64,000 nucleotides of DNA. It comes from Pseudomonadota bacterium. Lineage in GTDB: Bacteria; Desulfobacterota; Desulfovibrionia; Desulfovibrionales; Desulfovibrionaceae. The stretch spans positions 1-64,000 of the forward strand of contig JAEWQB010000012.1 of NCBI GenBank assembly GCA_023460395.1, written 5' to 3'. Shown here one piece after another: positions 9,149 through 16,681 of this stretch; the first letter of the stretch is position 1, and every line of letters starts with the position of its first letter. The notes beneath the pieces were generated by a model that was not told the origin of the DNA, made no database searches, and worked only from the letters and a program-made list of their open reading frames with translations. A program made the translations under genes and the position numbers.

Positions 9149-9919
9149 TTATTCCGCGTCTGTGTTGTTTGTGTCAAGTACACGTAACGCTTCCATGGTG
9201 GCGATATCGGTGAATTCAAAGCGCAGCGGAGTAAGGGTGATGTACCCGTCGGTCAGTAACGCGCGGTCTGTGCCGGGAGCCACCGTATCGGCGGGAATAA
9301 CGCCGTCCAGCCACCAGTAGTCCGTCCCCCGCGGGTCTTGGCGATGATCATACCAGTCTTTCCAAACGGCGCTGGTTTGCGGGCAAACCCGCAGACCCTT
9401 CACGCTGTCCATAGGCAGGTGAGGAAAGTTCAGATTCATCACACAACGGGGGGGCAGATTGTTCCATGGCATGTTGCCGATAAGCTCCACCGCGAAATCC
9501 GCTTGCCCGGAAAGGTCGCCGGGGCGAAAATTGTCGTAGGATACCGCGAGGGACGGATACCCCATATGGGCACCTTCGGTAGCGGCGGAAACCGTGCCGG
9601 AATAGAGAATGTCCGGCCCCACGTTGCCACCGGCGTTAATACCGGAAACGACGAGATCGGGTTTTTCTTCCAGCAGGCGGGAAAGCCCAAGTTTTACACA
9701 ATCCACGGGGGTGCCATAAACCCCCTTGCCGCGAAAGCCGTTTTCATGGAATTCTTTTACCCGCAGGGGCATGGCAATGGTTACGGCGTGTCCCACGGCG
9801 GACTGTTCGGTCACGGGGGCTATGCAGTGTACGGTGTGTCCGGCCCGCACCAGCGCGGCGTACATGGCGCGCAGTCCGGGAGCTTGAATGCCGTCATCGT
9901 TGGTCAACGCGATAATCAT
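9149..9919 (-). CDS. surE: 5'/3'-nucleotidase SurE
   Basis: The 256-residue SurE is a metal-dependent nucleoside monophosphate phosphatase of the cytoplasm. The three metal-binding blocks are all intact: 'LTNDDGIQAPG' (Asp8/Asp9), 'TEQSAVGH' (Ser) and 'SGINAGGNVG' (Asn). Length is normal. It starts with ATG at 9919 and is divergent from the YhaM-type gene with about 155 bp between. It is probably its own unit, since fba is 310 bp downstream on the same strand. Confidence 0.95.
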   Translation of the reverse strand: MIIALTNDDGIQAPGLRAMYAALVRAGHTVHCIAPVTEQSAVGHAVTIAMPLRVKEFHENGFRGKGVYGTPVDCVKLGLSRLLEEKPDLVVSGINAGGNVGPDILYSGTVSAATEGAHMGYPSLAVSYDNFRPGDLSGQADFAVELIGNMPWNNLPPRCVMNLNFPHLPMDSVKGLRVCPQTSAVWKDWYDHRQDPRGTDYWWLDGVIPADTVAPGTDRALLTDGYITLTPLRFEFTDIATMEALRVLDTNNTDAE

Positions 9920-10074
9920 GAGCGTATCCTATGGTGTCTCCGGGTAACGGGAGCTGGTTGCCTGTGGAGAATGGATAGGGTTTGACAACCAGCCAAAAAC
10001 GAGGAACGGTAGCCTAATACTGCGCCTACTGAATACACTCGGCACGGGCGCGTGGGCAGCCTCTTATCCATACG

Positions 10075-11250
10075 ATGGACATGCAAAAAATTCAATTCAT
10101 TCGCGACATATCGGCTAACGGCGAAGTGTTCTCGATCTTTGCGCTTGCGCAGGCTTCGCAGATGCAGGCGCGTAACGGTCCGTACTGGCGGCTGGAACTG
10201 GCGGACGCCACCGGCAGTGTGGCTGCCAAGGTCTGGAGTCCTCTCAGTCAGCAGTTCCCCGCGCTGAAGCCGGGAATGATGGTGCAGGTGCGGGGCAGGG
10301 CAACGACGTTCCGCGACCAGTTGGATGTGAATGTGGAGTCGCTCTCCCTCCTTACGGAATCGGAAACCGCCGCGCTGAATCTGGCGGATTTTGTGCCTGC
10401 CTCCACGCGTCATCCCGATGATATGCTGGCGGATTTGCTGGCCCTGTGTGATGTGGAATTTACGCATGCCCCGTGGCATCGCTTTGTTACCGCGGCTCTG
10501 GGTGACGAAGACATCGCTCTGCGGCTGAAAACAGCCATAGGCGCGAAAAATGTGCATCACGCCTACGCGGGCGGACTGCTGGAACACACGCTTTCTGTCT
10601 GCACGCTCTGTCTGCGGCTGTGCGATCATTACCCGGAGCTGGATCGGCAGGTACTGCTGGCCGGGGCCATTTTTCACGACCTCGGCAAGGCGTGGGAACT
10701 TTCGGGCGGTATAGCCAACGACTATACGGACGAAGGGCGGCTTGTGGGCCATATCAGCATTGGGCTGGAAAAGGCGGAACCGTACCTAGTGGCCTCCGGC
10801 CTTGAGCCTGAGTTGGCTATGCACTTCAAGCATTTGGTGCTGGGCCACCACGGAACCCGCGAGTGGGGTTCTCCCGTGTTGCCCGCCACAGCCGAGGCGC
10901 TGGTGCTGCATTACGCGGACAATATAGACGCCAAGCTGGCGCAGTTGCGAGGGCTGTTCTCAGATTTCGCTGAAGACCAGACGGGGTGGACCCCTTTTCA
11001 GAACACGCTGGGGCGTTTTCTGTACCGGGCCGCACGCACTCCGCAAGGCTCCGCCGCCGATGAGGCGGATTTCTGGCGCGGGTCCATGCTCACGGAGTCG
11101 CCAGAGCCGTCCGTCCCTTTTTTTGATGAACTTCCAGACTTGGCATCATATCCACGGGAAAGCGCCGAAAACGGTGAAAGCGCTGAAAACGGCACCGAAG
11201 ACGCCGACCCTTCCAAACCACTTAGGGACGACCAATGTTCATTACTTTAG
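10075..11250 (+). CDS. YhaM-family 3'-5' exoribonuclease (OB-fold + HD domain)
   Basis: The 391-residue protein pairs an N-terminal OB-fold nucleic-acid-binding domain (about residues 5-95, '...YWRLELADATGSVAAKVW') with an HD phosphohydrolase domain. The HD ligands appear in 'HHAYAGGLLEHTLSV', 'AIFHDLGKAWEL' and 'GHH', and a further Asp lies in 'HYADNIDAKL'. This is the layout of Bacillus YhaM, a 3'-5' exonuclease. The last 45 residues are acidic and low-complexity, with an internal 'ESAENG' duplication. There is no clear Shine-Dalgarno, and ATG at 10081 is an alternative. It overlaps tmk by 16 bp, so the two are translationally coupled. Confidence 0.87.
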   Translation: MDMQKIQFIRDISANGEVFSIFALAQASQMQARNGPYWRLELADATGSVAAKVWSPLSQQFPALKPGMMVQVRGRATTFRDQLDVNVESLSLLTESETAALNLADFVPASTRHPDDMLADLLALCDVEFTHAPWHRFVTAALGDEDIALRLKTAIGAKNVHHAYAGGLLEHTLSVCTLCLRLCDHYPELDRQVLLAGAIFHDLGKAWELSGGIANDYTDEGRLVGHISIGLEKAEPYLVASGLEPELAMHFKHLVLGHHGTREWGSPVLPATAEALVLHYADNIDAKLAQLRGLFSDFAEDQTGWTPFQNTLGRFLYRAARTPQGSAADEADFWRGSMLTESPEPSVPFFDELPDLASYPRESAENGESAENGTEDADPSKPLRDDQCSLL

Positions 11251-11888
11251 AAGGCCCTGAAGGCTCTGGCAAGAGCACCGTGCTGACCCGTCTGCGCGAC
11301 TGGCTCATGGAAGAGGGACACGGCGTGTCCGTTACCCGTGAGCCGGGCGGAAGTCGCCTTGGACGTACCTTGCGATCTATTTTGCTGGATATGGGGAGCC
11401 GCGATTTAACTATGGAAGCGGAGCTTTTCCTCTATCTGGCGGACCGGGCACAGCATGTGCGGCAGGTTATCATGCCCGCTCTGGCGGAAAATCTGGTGGT
11501 GCTCAGTGACCGGTATGCGGACTCCACCGTGGTGTATCAGGGCTATGGCCGGGGGCTGGACCCTAAGCTGCTGCATCAGTTTAACGAGGTGGCGGTGCAG
11601 GGCGTGTGGCCCGACCTGACTTTGCTGCTTGATGTCTCGCCGGAAGTGGGCCTTAAGCGAGCCATGGCGCGGAACATGGCGGAAGGAATTCATGTTTCCG
11701 AAGGCCGGTTCGAGGCGGAATCGTTGGCGTTTCATCAGCGTGTCCGCGACGGATACCTTGCGTGGGCGGCGGTGAACAGAGCTCGTTTTGCGGTGCTCGA
11801 CGCCGCTCAGGCACCGGATGATGTGTTCGCTCAGGCGCAGGCGGCGGTGCGGGCCAAGTGGGCGGCGCAAGCAGCGCAGGGCGAGTAG
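11235..11888 (+). CDS. tmk: Thymidylate kinase
   Basis: The 217-residue enzyme phosphorylates dTMP to dTDP. It has the P-loop 'GPEGSGKST' (residues 7-15), the 'DRYADSTVVYQG' DR-motif and the 'REPGGS' substrate-binding segment. The LID-type segment 'RFEAES' is in place. Length is typical. Its start lies inside the end of the YhaM-type gene, indicating one transcript. Confidence 0.95.
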   Translation: MFITLEGPEGSGKSTVLTRLRDWLMEEGHGVSVTREPGGSRLGRTLRSILLDMGSRDLTMEAELFLYLADRAQHVRQVIMPALAENLVVLSDRYADSTVVYQGYGRGLDPKLLHQFNEVAVQGVWPDLTLLLDVSPEVGLKRAMARNMAEGIHVSEGRFEAESLAFHQRVRDGYLAWAAVNRARFAVLDAAQAPDDVFAQAQAAVRAKWAAQAAQGE

Positions 11889-11956
11889 GCCACGTTCAGA
11901 GTTGTTGTGTTTTCGTTGCCGTTGCACGCGGTGCGGCTTCGGAAAGGAGTGACGGT

Positions 11957-13291
11957 ATGTTGCAGGCCAAGCATTCTCTGGGAGTTGTTTTTTTCCCGGC
12001 ATTTGACTGGGCCATAAGTCCCACGCACCCGGAGCGCGAAGAGCGTCTTCTTTACACGCAGGACCAACTGCGGGAAGAGGGGCTGTTCGATATAGAGGGT
12101 ATCACCGAGTATAAGCCGGATATCGCCACCGAGGCCGATGTGGAGCGGGTGCATTTTTGTATCCCGGATGTGGCTTCGGTTTGTACCAAGTCGCACCGTA
12201 TTTCCGCAGGGGGGGCCATTAAAGCGGCCCGGCTGGTCATGGAAGGAACAACGGATAAAGCCTTTGCGCTGGTTCGTCCTCCGGGACACCATGCCATGAA
12301 AGTGGTGCACGGTAATCGGGGCTTCTGCAATGTGAATATTGAAGCTGTTATGTTGGAATATATCCGCGAGCAGTATGGCCCGCTGCGTGTGGCTATTGTG
12401 GACACAGACTGCCATCACGGCGATGGCACGCAGGACGTGTACTGGCATGACCGGAACACGCTTTTTATTTCATTGCATCAGGATGGTCGTACTCTGTACC
12501 CCGGAACAGGATTTCCCGCGGATCTGGGCGGTCCCAACGCATTGGGGAAGACGCTCAATATCCCCTTGCCGCCAAACACCTCTGACGAGGGGTTTTTGCA
12601 CGTCATCGACCACGTGGTACTGCCTGTTCTGGAGGATTTTAAACCAGACCTCATCATCAATTCAGCCGGGCAGGACAACCATTTCTCCGATCCCATCACC
12701 AATATGAACTTTTCCGCGCGCGGGTATGCCATGCTCAACCGCAAGTTGAATCCGCATATTGCGGTGCTGGAAGGCGGTTATGCTATTCAGGGCGCATTGC
12801 CGTATGTAAATTTGGGTATTTGCCTCGCCATGGCGGGGTTGGATTTCGATCATGTGGCGGAACCGAATTTTCACCCGGAGGCCTTTGCCCAGCGCCCGGA
12901 GGTGACGGAGTACATCCACCGCCTTTCGGACGAGGTGCGGGGGATATATTTCAATCCCTCCTTGCTCGCCGGAAAGTACGGCAAAGACGCGGGTGAGGTG
13001 CGGGGTGACCAGTGCGTGCGCAATAAAGACATTTATTACGACACGGACGGCATCAGGGAAAGCCAAGTGGAGTCTGTGGTGTTGTGCCCGGATTGTTCCG
13101 GGACGTTGCAGGTGGAAACATGGTCGTCCGTCAATCCCCTAAGTTTGGGCATTCAGGTGCCTATTGACGCGTGTGACCGGTGTGCGGAGCGCGGAAGGCA
13201 GATGCTGGAAGAGGCCCGCCGCAAAGGGAATTATCGGTATATCCAGTATATCAATCGTAAGAACAAGGAATACTCCCGGCATGGGTTTTAA
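11957..13291 (+). CDS. Histone-deacetylase-family (AcuC-like) deacetylase with C-terminal zinc ribbon
   Basis: The 444-residue protein has a full arginase/HDAC-fold deacetylase domain. 'RPPGHHAMK' carries the catalytic His pair and 'DTDCHHGDGTQD' supplies metal ligands. The domain continues with 'SLHQDGRTLYPGTG' and closes with 'NSAGQDNHFSDP', which supplies the third ligand. Bacterial members remove acyl groups from proteins such as acetyl-CoA synthetase or from polyamines; the substrate here is unknown. After the domain, about residues 375-425 contain two CxxC pairs (CPDC and CDRC) that would form a zinc ribbon, not usual for AcuC. The start at 11957 follows GGAAAGGAG; an upstream in-frame ATG at 11858 overlaps tmk and lacks such a site. 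Confidence 0.85.
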   Translation: MLQAKHSLGVVFFPAFDWAISPTHPEREERLLYTQDQLREEGLFDIEGITEYKPDIATEADVERVHFCIPDVASVCTKSHRISAGGAIKAARLVMEGTTDKAFALVRPPGHHAMKVVHGNRGFCNVNIEAVMLEYIREQYGPLRVAIVDTDCHHGDGTQDVYWHDRNTLFISLHQDGRTLYPGTGFPADLGGPNALGKTLNIPLPPNTSDEGFLHVIDHVVLPVLEDFKPDLIINSAGQDNHFSDPITNMNFSARGYAMLNRKLNPHIAVLEGGYAIQGALPYVNLGICLAMAGLDFDHVAEPNFHPEAFAQRPEVTEYIHRLSDEVRGIYFNPSLLAGKYGKDAGEVRGDQCVRNKDIYYDTDGIRESQVESVVLCPDCSGTLQVETWSSVNPLSLGIQVPIDACDRCAERGRQMLEEARRKGNYRYIQYINRKNKEYSRHGF

Positions 13292-13411
13292 TACCCCCCC
13301 GCGCACCGCCTGCCGGTCATAGCCACCGCATGGCTGTATCGGCGGACCGGGTGAGCTGCTAGCCCGCAGTGCTGGAGTCGTCCGCCGTCAAACCATAAGG
13401 ACTGTAGGGAA

Positions 13412-14116
13412 ATGAGCCAAGACAGAAAAGCCGTGGAAGATGTGGTGGCAGCGCTTGCCCCGCAAACTCCTGTTGACCGCTACTGGGCCATGCGGCTTGC
13501 GGAATTGAAAGGCGCGCTGGAATCTAATAACTTTACCGTGCATCTGGCTCCGACTGCCGTTTCGGCGGGTACCCTGTTCATGGAACAAATTTTCCCCGGT
13601 CTGTCCGGCGCGAAGACTGTGGGGTTTGGCGGGTCCATGACACTGGCTGCGACAGGAGTGCTTGATGCCCTGCGGGCCGCGCCGCAGGTGGACCTGCTGG
13701 ATGTGGCGGACCCAACCGCCACCCCGGAGGAAACAGCCCTGCGTCGCCGGAACGCCTTGCTGGCGGATGTGTTTCTTTCCGGGACCAACGCGGTGACGGA
13801 AAGCGGCGCGTTGGTGAATCTGGACATGATTGGTAATCGGGTGGGGGCGATAACCTATGGTCCCACTCATGTGGTGATCTTTGTCGGGCGCAACAAGGTT
13901 GTGGATACCGTGGAAGATGCCATGACGCGTATTAAAGAATATGCCGCGCCGGTGAATGCCATGCGCCTGAATAAGAAAACACCCTGTCGGCAGACCTCGC
14001 ACTGTATGGACTGCGCAAGTCCAGACCGGATTTGCAACGTATGGACGATCACGGAAAAATCGTTTCCCAAAGGCCGCATCCACGTAGTGCTCATCAACGA
14101 GGAAGTCGGCTACTAG
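13412..14116 (+). CDS. LUD-domain protein (lactate-utilisation LutC/YkgG type)
   Basis: The 234-residue protein matches the LUD (DUF162) family: '...KTVGFGGSMTL' near residue 70 and 'ALVNLDMIGNRVGAITYGPT' with the conserved glycine-rich core. LUD proteins are parts of the iron-sulfur lactate dehydrogenase LutABC or of related oxidoreductases. Here it stands without LutA/B partners. The C-terminal 50 residues hold five cysteines (TPC...HCMDC...RIC) that could bind a cluster or metal, which short LutC proteins do not have. A terminator follows, so it is separated from the acyl-CoA synthetase gene. Confidence 0.82.
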   Translation: MSQDRKAVEDVVAALAPQTPVDRYWAMRLAELKGALESNNFTVHLAPTAVSAGTLFMEQIFPGLSGAKTVGFGGSMTLAATGVLDALRAAPQVDLLDVADPTATPEETALRRRNALLADVFLSGTNAVTESGALVNLDMIGNRVGAITYGPTHVVIFVGRNKVVDTVEDAMTRIKEYAAPVNAMRLNKKTPCRQTSHCMDCASPDRICNVWTITEKSFPKGRIHVVLINEEVGY

Positions 14117-14126
14117 ACTGTACCGA

Positions 14127-14160
14127 ACGCCCGTTCCCGGTGGAGCGGGCGTCTGTTTTT
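14127..14160 (+). terminator. Rho-independent terminator after the LUD gene
   Basis: An 11-bp stem (14127-14137 with 14142-14152, one G-U pair) with a CGGT loop is followed by CTGTTTTT. Confidence 0.85.
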
Positions 14161-14266
14161 CTTCCTTCTCCCTACGGAGAGCTTCCGGCAGTATCAGTTC
14201 CTCAGCCCGGCGTCCCGATGCGGTATTCTTGCCACCCCCTGTCCCCTTTATCCCGGATGGAGTGTC

Positions 14267-16384
14267 ATGTTTCTGAACGAGCACCAGAGCAAAGAACTGT
14301 TTGAAAAGGCTGGAATTTCTGTTCCTCAGGGCATTTTGCTCACTCCGGGGAACCTTGCGGTGCCTTCTTCCATTCCCGCACCGTGGTACCTGAAGGCGCA
14401 GGTACTCACGGGCGGTCGCGGCAAGGCTGGCGGCATTGTTCGGGCGGACACGCCGGAAACCTTTATGCACGCGGCGCGGAAGCTGTTCGGCATGCGCATT
14501 AAAGGGCATGCGGTGCCGTTTCTTCGTGTGGAATCCGCCACGGCGATTCGTAGAGAGTGCTATCTTTCCTTTGTGCTTTCCCGCCAGCGCCGGGAACTGC
14601 TGCTTACAGTGAGCCGGGCGGGGGGAATGGATGTGGAAACCTCTTCCGACGCGGTACGCCCCTTTGTCCAACGGGTTCCTTTGGCTGTTTCCGGTGCGCT
14701 ATTGCGTGATCACCATCTGCGGGCCGCTTTTTTTGCACTGGGTGTGGAAAAGGAGTGGTGGCCGGGGTTTCGTGATCTTGTGAGTTCGTTGTATGCCGCT
14801 GTGCGGGATAACGGATTGCTTTTGGCAGAAATTAATCCTCTGGTGCTCACGGAATCGGGCCAATGGCTGGCGTTGGACGGCAAGGTGGAATTAGATGACA
14901 ACGTGGTGGATTTGCATCCCGACACTCTGGGGCATTATTACACGCCGGAACATCATTCCCGCGAAGAGACGTTGGCCCGTGAAGCGGGTTTAAGCTATGT
15001 GGAGCTTTCGGGCTGGGTGGGAATTTTGGTAAATGGCGCGGGGTTAGCCATGGCTACCATGGATTTGCTGAATTATAACGGGCTTACCGCTGCAAATTTT
15101 ATGGATCTTGGCGGCGCGGCAGACAGGCAGCGCATGCGGCGGGCTTTGGACCTGCTGTTTGCCAATTCACAGGTCCGGGCCGTTTTTATTAATTTGTTCG
15201 GGGGCATTGTTTCCTGTGCGGAGGTTGCGCGGGCACTGCTTGCCGTGCTGGGGGAAGAGCGTGCCCCCATGCCGCTGGTGGTGCGCATGGCTGGGTTTGA
15301 ATCTGCGGAAGGACGCGCGTTGTTGCAGGGTGCTGCGCACCCGGATGTTCATATTGCCACCGAAATGCATGAGGCGTTGGACATACTGCGCCGGTTGAAG
15401 CCGGAGAACGTCACTACCGCGTCGTTTCCACGCATTGAAGAACAGGGGGCTGCCAAGCCGGTCCTTCCCCATAGTGAGCAAAAGGGCGATTTAGAAAACG
15501 CCGCGTCTGCCGCTGGCATAGCGCTTTCCGCCGCATCGGGCGTGCTGGTGCAGGGGATTACGGGAAAGGTTGCCCAGCGGCACGTGCGCTTGATGCAGGA
15601 ATACGGCACTCGTATCGTGGCGGGAGTTACGCCTTTCAAAGGTGGCGGTGAGGTACTGGGAGTGCCGGTATATGATTCCGTGCACGAGGCCTGTCTGCAT
15701 CACGACATTGCGGTTTCCGTAGTTTTCGTTCCGGCGGCAGCGGCTTCGGACGCAGTGCTAGAGGCAGCGGGCGAATCCATTCCATGGGTGGTCTGCATCA
15801 CCGAGGGTATTCCGCAAGCGCAGATGCTCGCCGCGCTGAACGCCATTCCCCCGTCCCGCACGCGTGTGGTGGGACCGAATACGCCGGGCATCATTGTGCC
15901 GGGGCAGCTTAAAGCGGGCATCATGCCGGGCAATGTGTTTTCTCCCGGTCACGTGGCGGTGTTTTCCCGCTCTGGAACGCTGACATATGAGGCGTGTTCC
16001 CGGCTTTCAGCGGCGGGTATAGGGCAATCCATTTCCGTGGGGATAGGTGGAGACTCGTTTATCGGCACGGATTTCACCGCATTGTGTGAATGTGTGCGGC
16101 ATGACGTGAATACACACGCGGTGCTGGTGCTGGGCGAGGTGGGCGGGTCCGCTGAAGAGGAATTGGCTGCCTATGTGCTCCGAACCGGATTTGCCAAACC
16201 GGTGATTTCCTTTGTGGCGGCACGCACGGCCCCGCCCGGCAAGCGCCTTGGTCACGCCGGGGCGATTCTGGATGAGCGAAGTGGCGGAGTGGAGGGCAAG
16301 TTGCAATCCATGCGCGATGCGGGTTTTGTGATTTGCCCGGATCTTTCGCGTTTGCCCGCGCTTGTCGGCGCGGTGTTGGCGTAG
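14267..16384 (+). CDS. Fused succinyl-CoA synthetase-like protein (SucC-SucD in one chain)
   Basis: The 705-residue chain joins a beta-subunit-like ATP-grasp half (about 1-385: 'MFLNEHQSKELFEKAGI', 'KAQVLTGGRGKAGGI', 'LAEINPLVL') to an alpha-subunit-like CoA-binding half (about 425-705). They are joined by a short polar linker. The second half starts with 'GVLVQGITGK' and keeps the phosphohistidine loop 'GHAGAI' with His663. Both active halves therefore look intact. It should catalyse NTP-dependent formation of an acyl-CoA from an acid, but whether succinate or another acid is the substrate cannot be told. The start at 14267 has GGATGGAG upstream. It is preceded by a terminator and is likely monocistronic. 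Confidence 0.88.
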   Translation: MFLNEHQSKELFEKAGISVPQGILLTPGNLAVPSSIPAPWYLKAQVLTGGRGKAGGIVRADTPETFMHAARKLFGMRIKGHAVPFLRVESATAIRRECYLSFVLSRQRRELLLTVSRAGGMDVETSSDAVRPFVQRVPLAVSGALLRDHHLRAAFFALGVEKEWWPGFRDLVSSLYAAVRDNGLLLAEINPLVLTESGQWLALDGKVELDDNVVDLHPDTLGHYYTPEHHSREETLAREAGLSYVELSGWVGILVNGAGLAMATMDLLNYNGLTAANFMDLGGAADRQRMRRALDLLFANSQVRAVFINLFGGIVSCAEVARALLAVLGEERAPMPLVVRMAGFESAEGRALLQGAAHPDVHIATEMHEALDILRRLKPENVTTASFPRIEEQGAAKPVLPHSEQKGDLENAASAAGIALSAASGVLVQGITGKVAQRHVRLMQEYGTRIVAGVTPFKGGGEVLGVPVYDSVHEACLHHDIAVSVVFVPAAAASDAVLEAAGESIPWVVCITEGIPQAQMLAALNAIPPSRTRVVGPNTPGIIVPGQLKAGIMPGNVFSPGHVAVFSRSGTLTYEACSRLSAAGIGQSISVGIGGDSFIGTDFTALCECVRHDVNTHAVLVLGEVGGSAEEELAAYVLRTGFAKPVISFVAARTAPPGKRLGHAGAILDERSGGVEGKLQSMRDAGFVICPDLSRLPALVGAVLA

Positions 16385-16681
16385 CGCACCGATCCGCAAC
16401 TAACTCAGGCCGACAGGTCAAACAGGCCAAACGGGTCAGAACCGGCCCCAATACAGGCCGGTTGTCTCGACAGGCCAAACTGTGTGGAGTCAATTGGCAA
16501 TTCCGCAAAAAAGTACCGGTGCCGGGTTTGGTGAATCAAACCGGCACCGGTGTATGCGCTTGTGGAGAGCGTACTGTGAGACGTTTCTACGCCGGTTGGG
16601 CGACCGCGACTCCCCCTGACTCCCATTGACACCAACTGACCGCCCCATGACTGGCGGCGGCCCCTTGACTGCCAACGGTTG
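16385..16681. other. Intergenic region between convergent genes
   Basis: About 300 bp of non-coding sequence with short repetitive CAGGCC/GGTC-like words around 16408-16475. A modest hairpin at 16442-16463 (7-bp stem) may end the acyl-CoA synthetase transcript. The strong minus-strand terminator at 16505-16551 is listed separately. No gene is seen. Confidence 0.5.
16505..16551 (-). terminator. Rho-independent terminator of the PAP2-glycosyltransferase operon
   Basis: A 15-16 bp stem with one bulge (16515-16530 with 16537-16551) is followed on the minus strand by ACTTTTTT. There is no T-run on the plus strand, so it serves the minus-strand genes. Confidence 0.85.

Noticed and set aside
13388..14671. 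427-codon minus-strand ORF opposite the LUD and acyl-CoA synthetase genes
   Set aside because: Arg/His/Gly-rich shadow crossing a clear terminator and two conserved genes.
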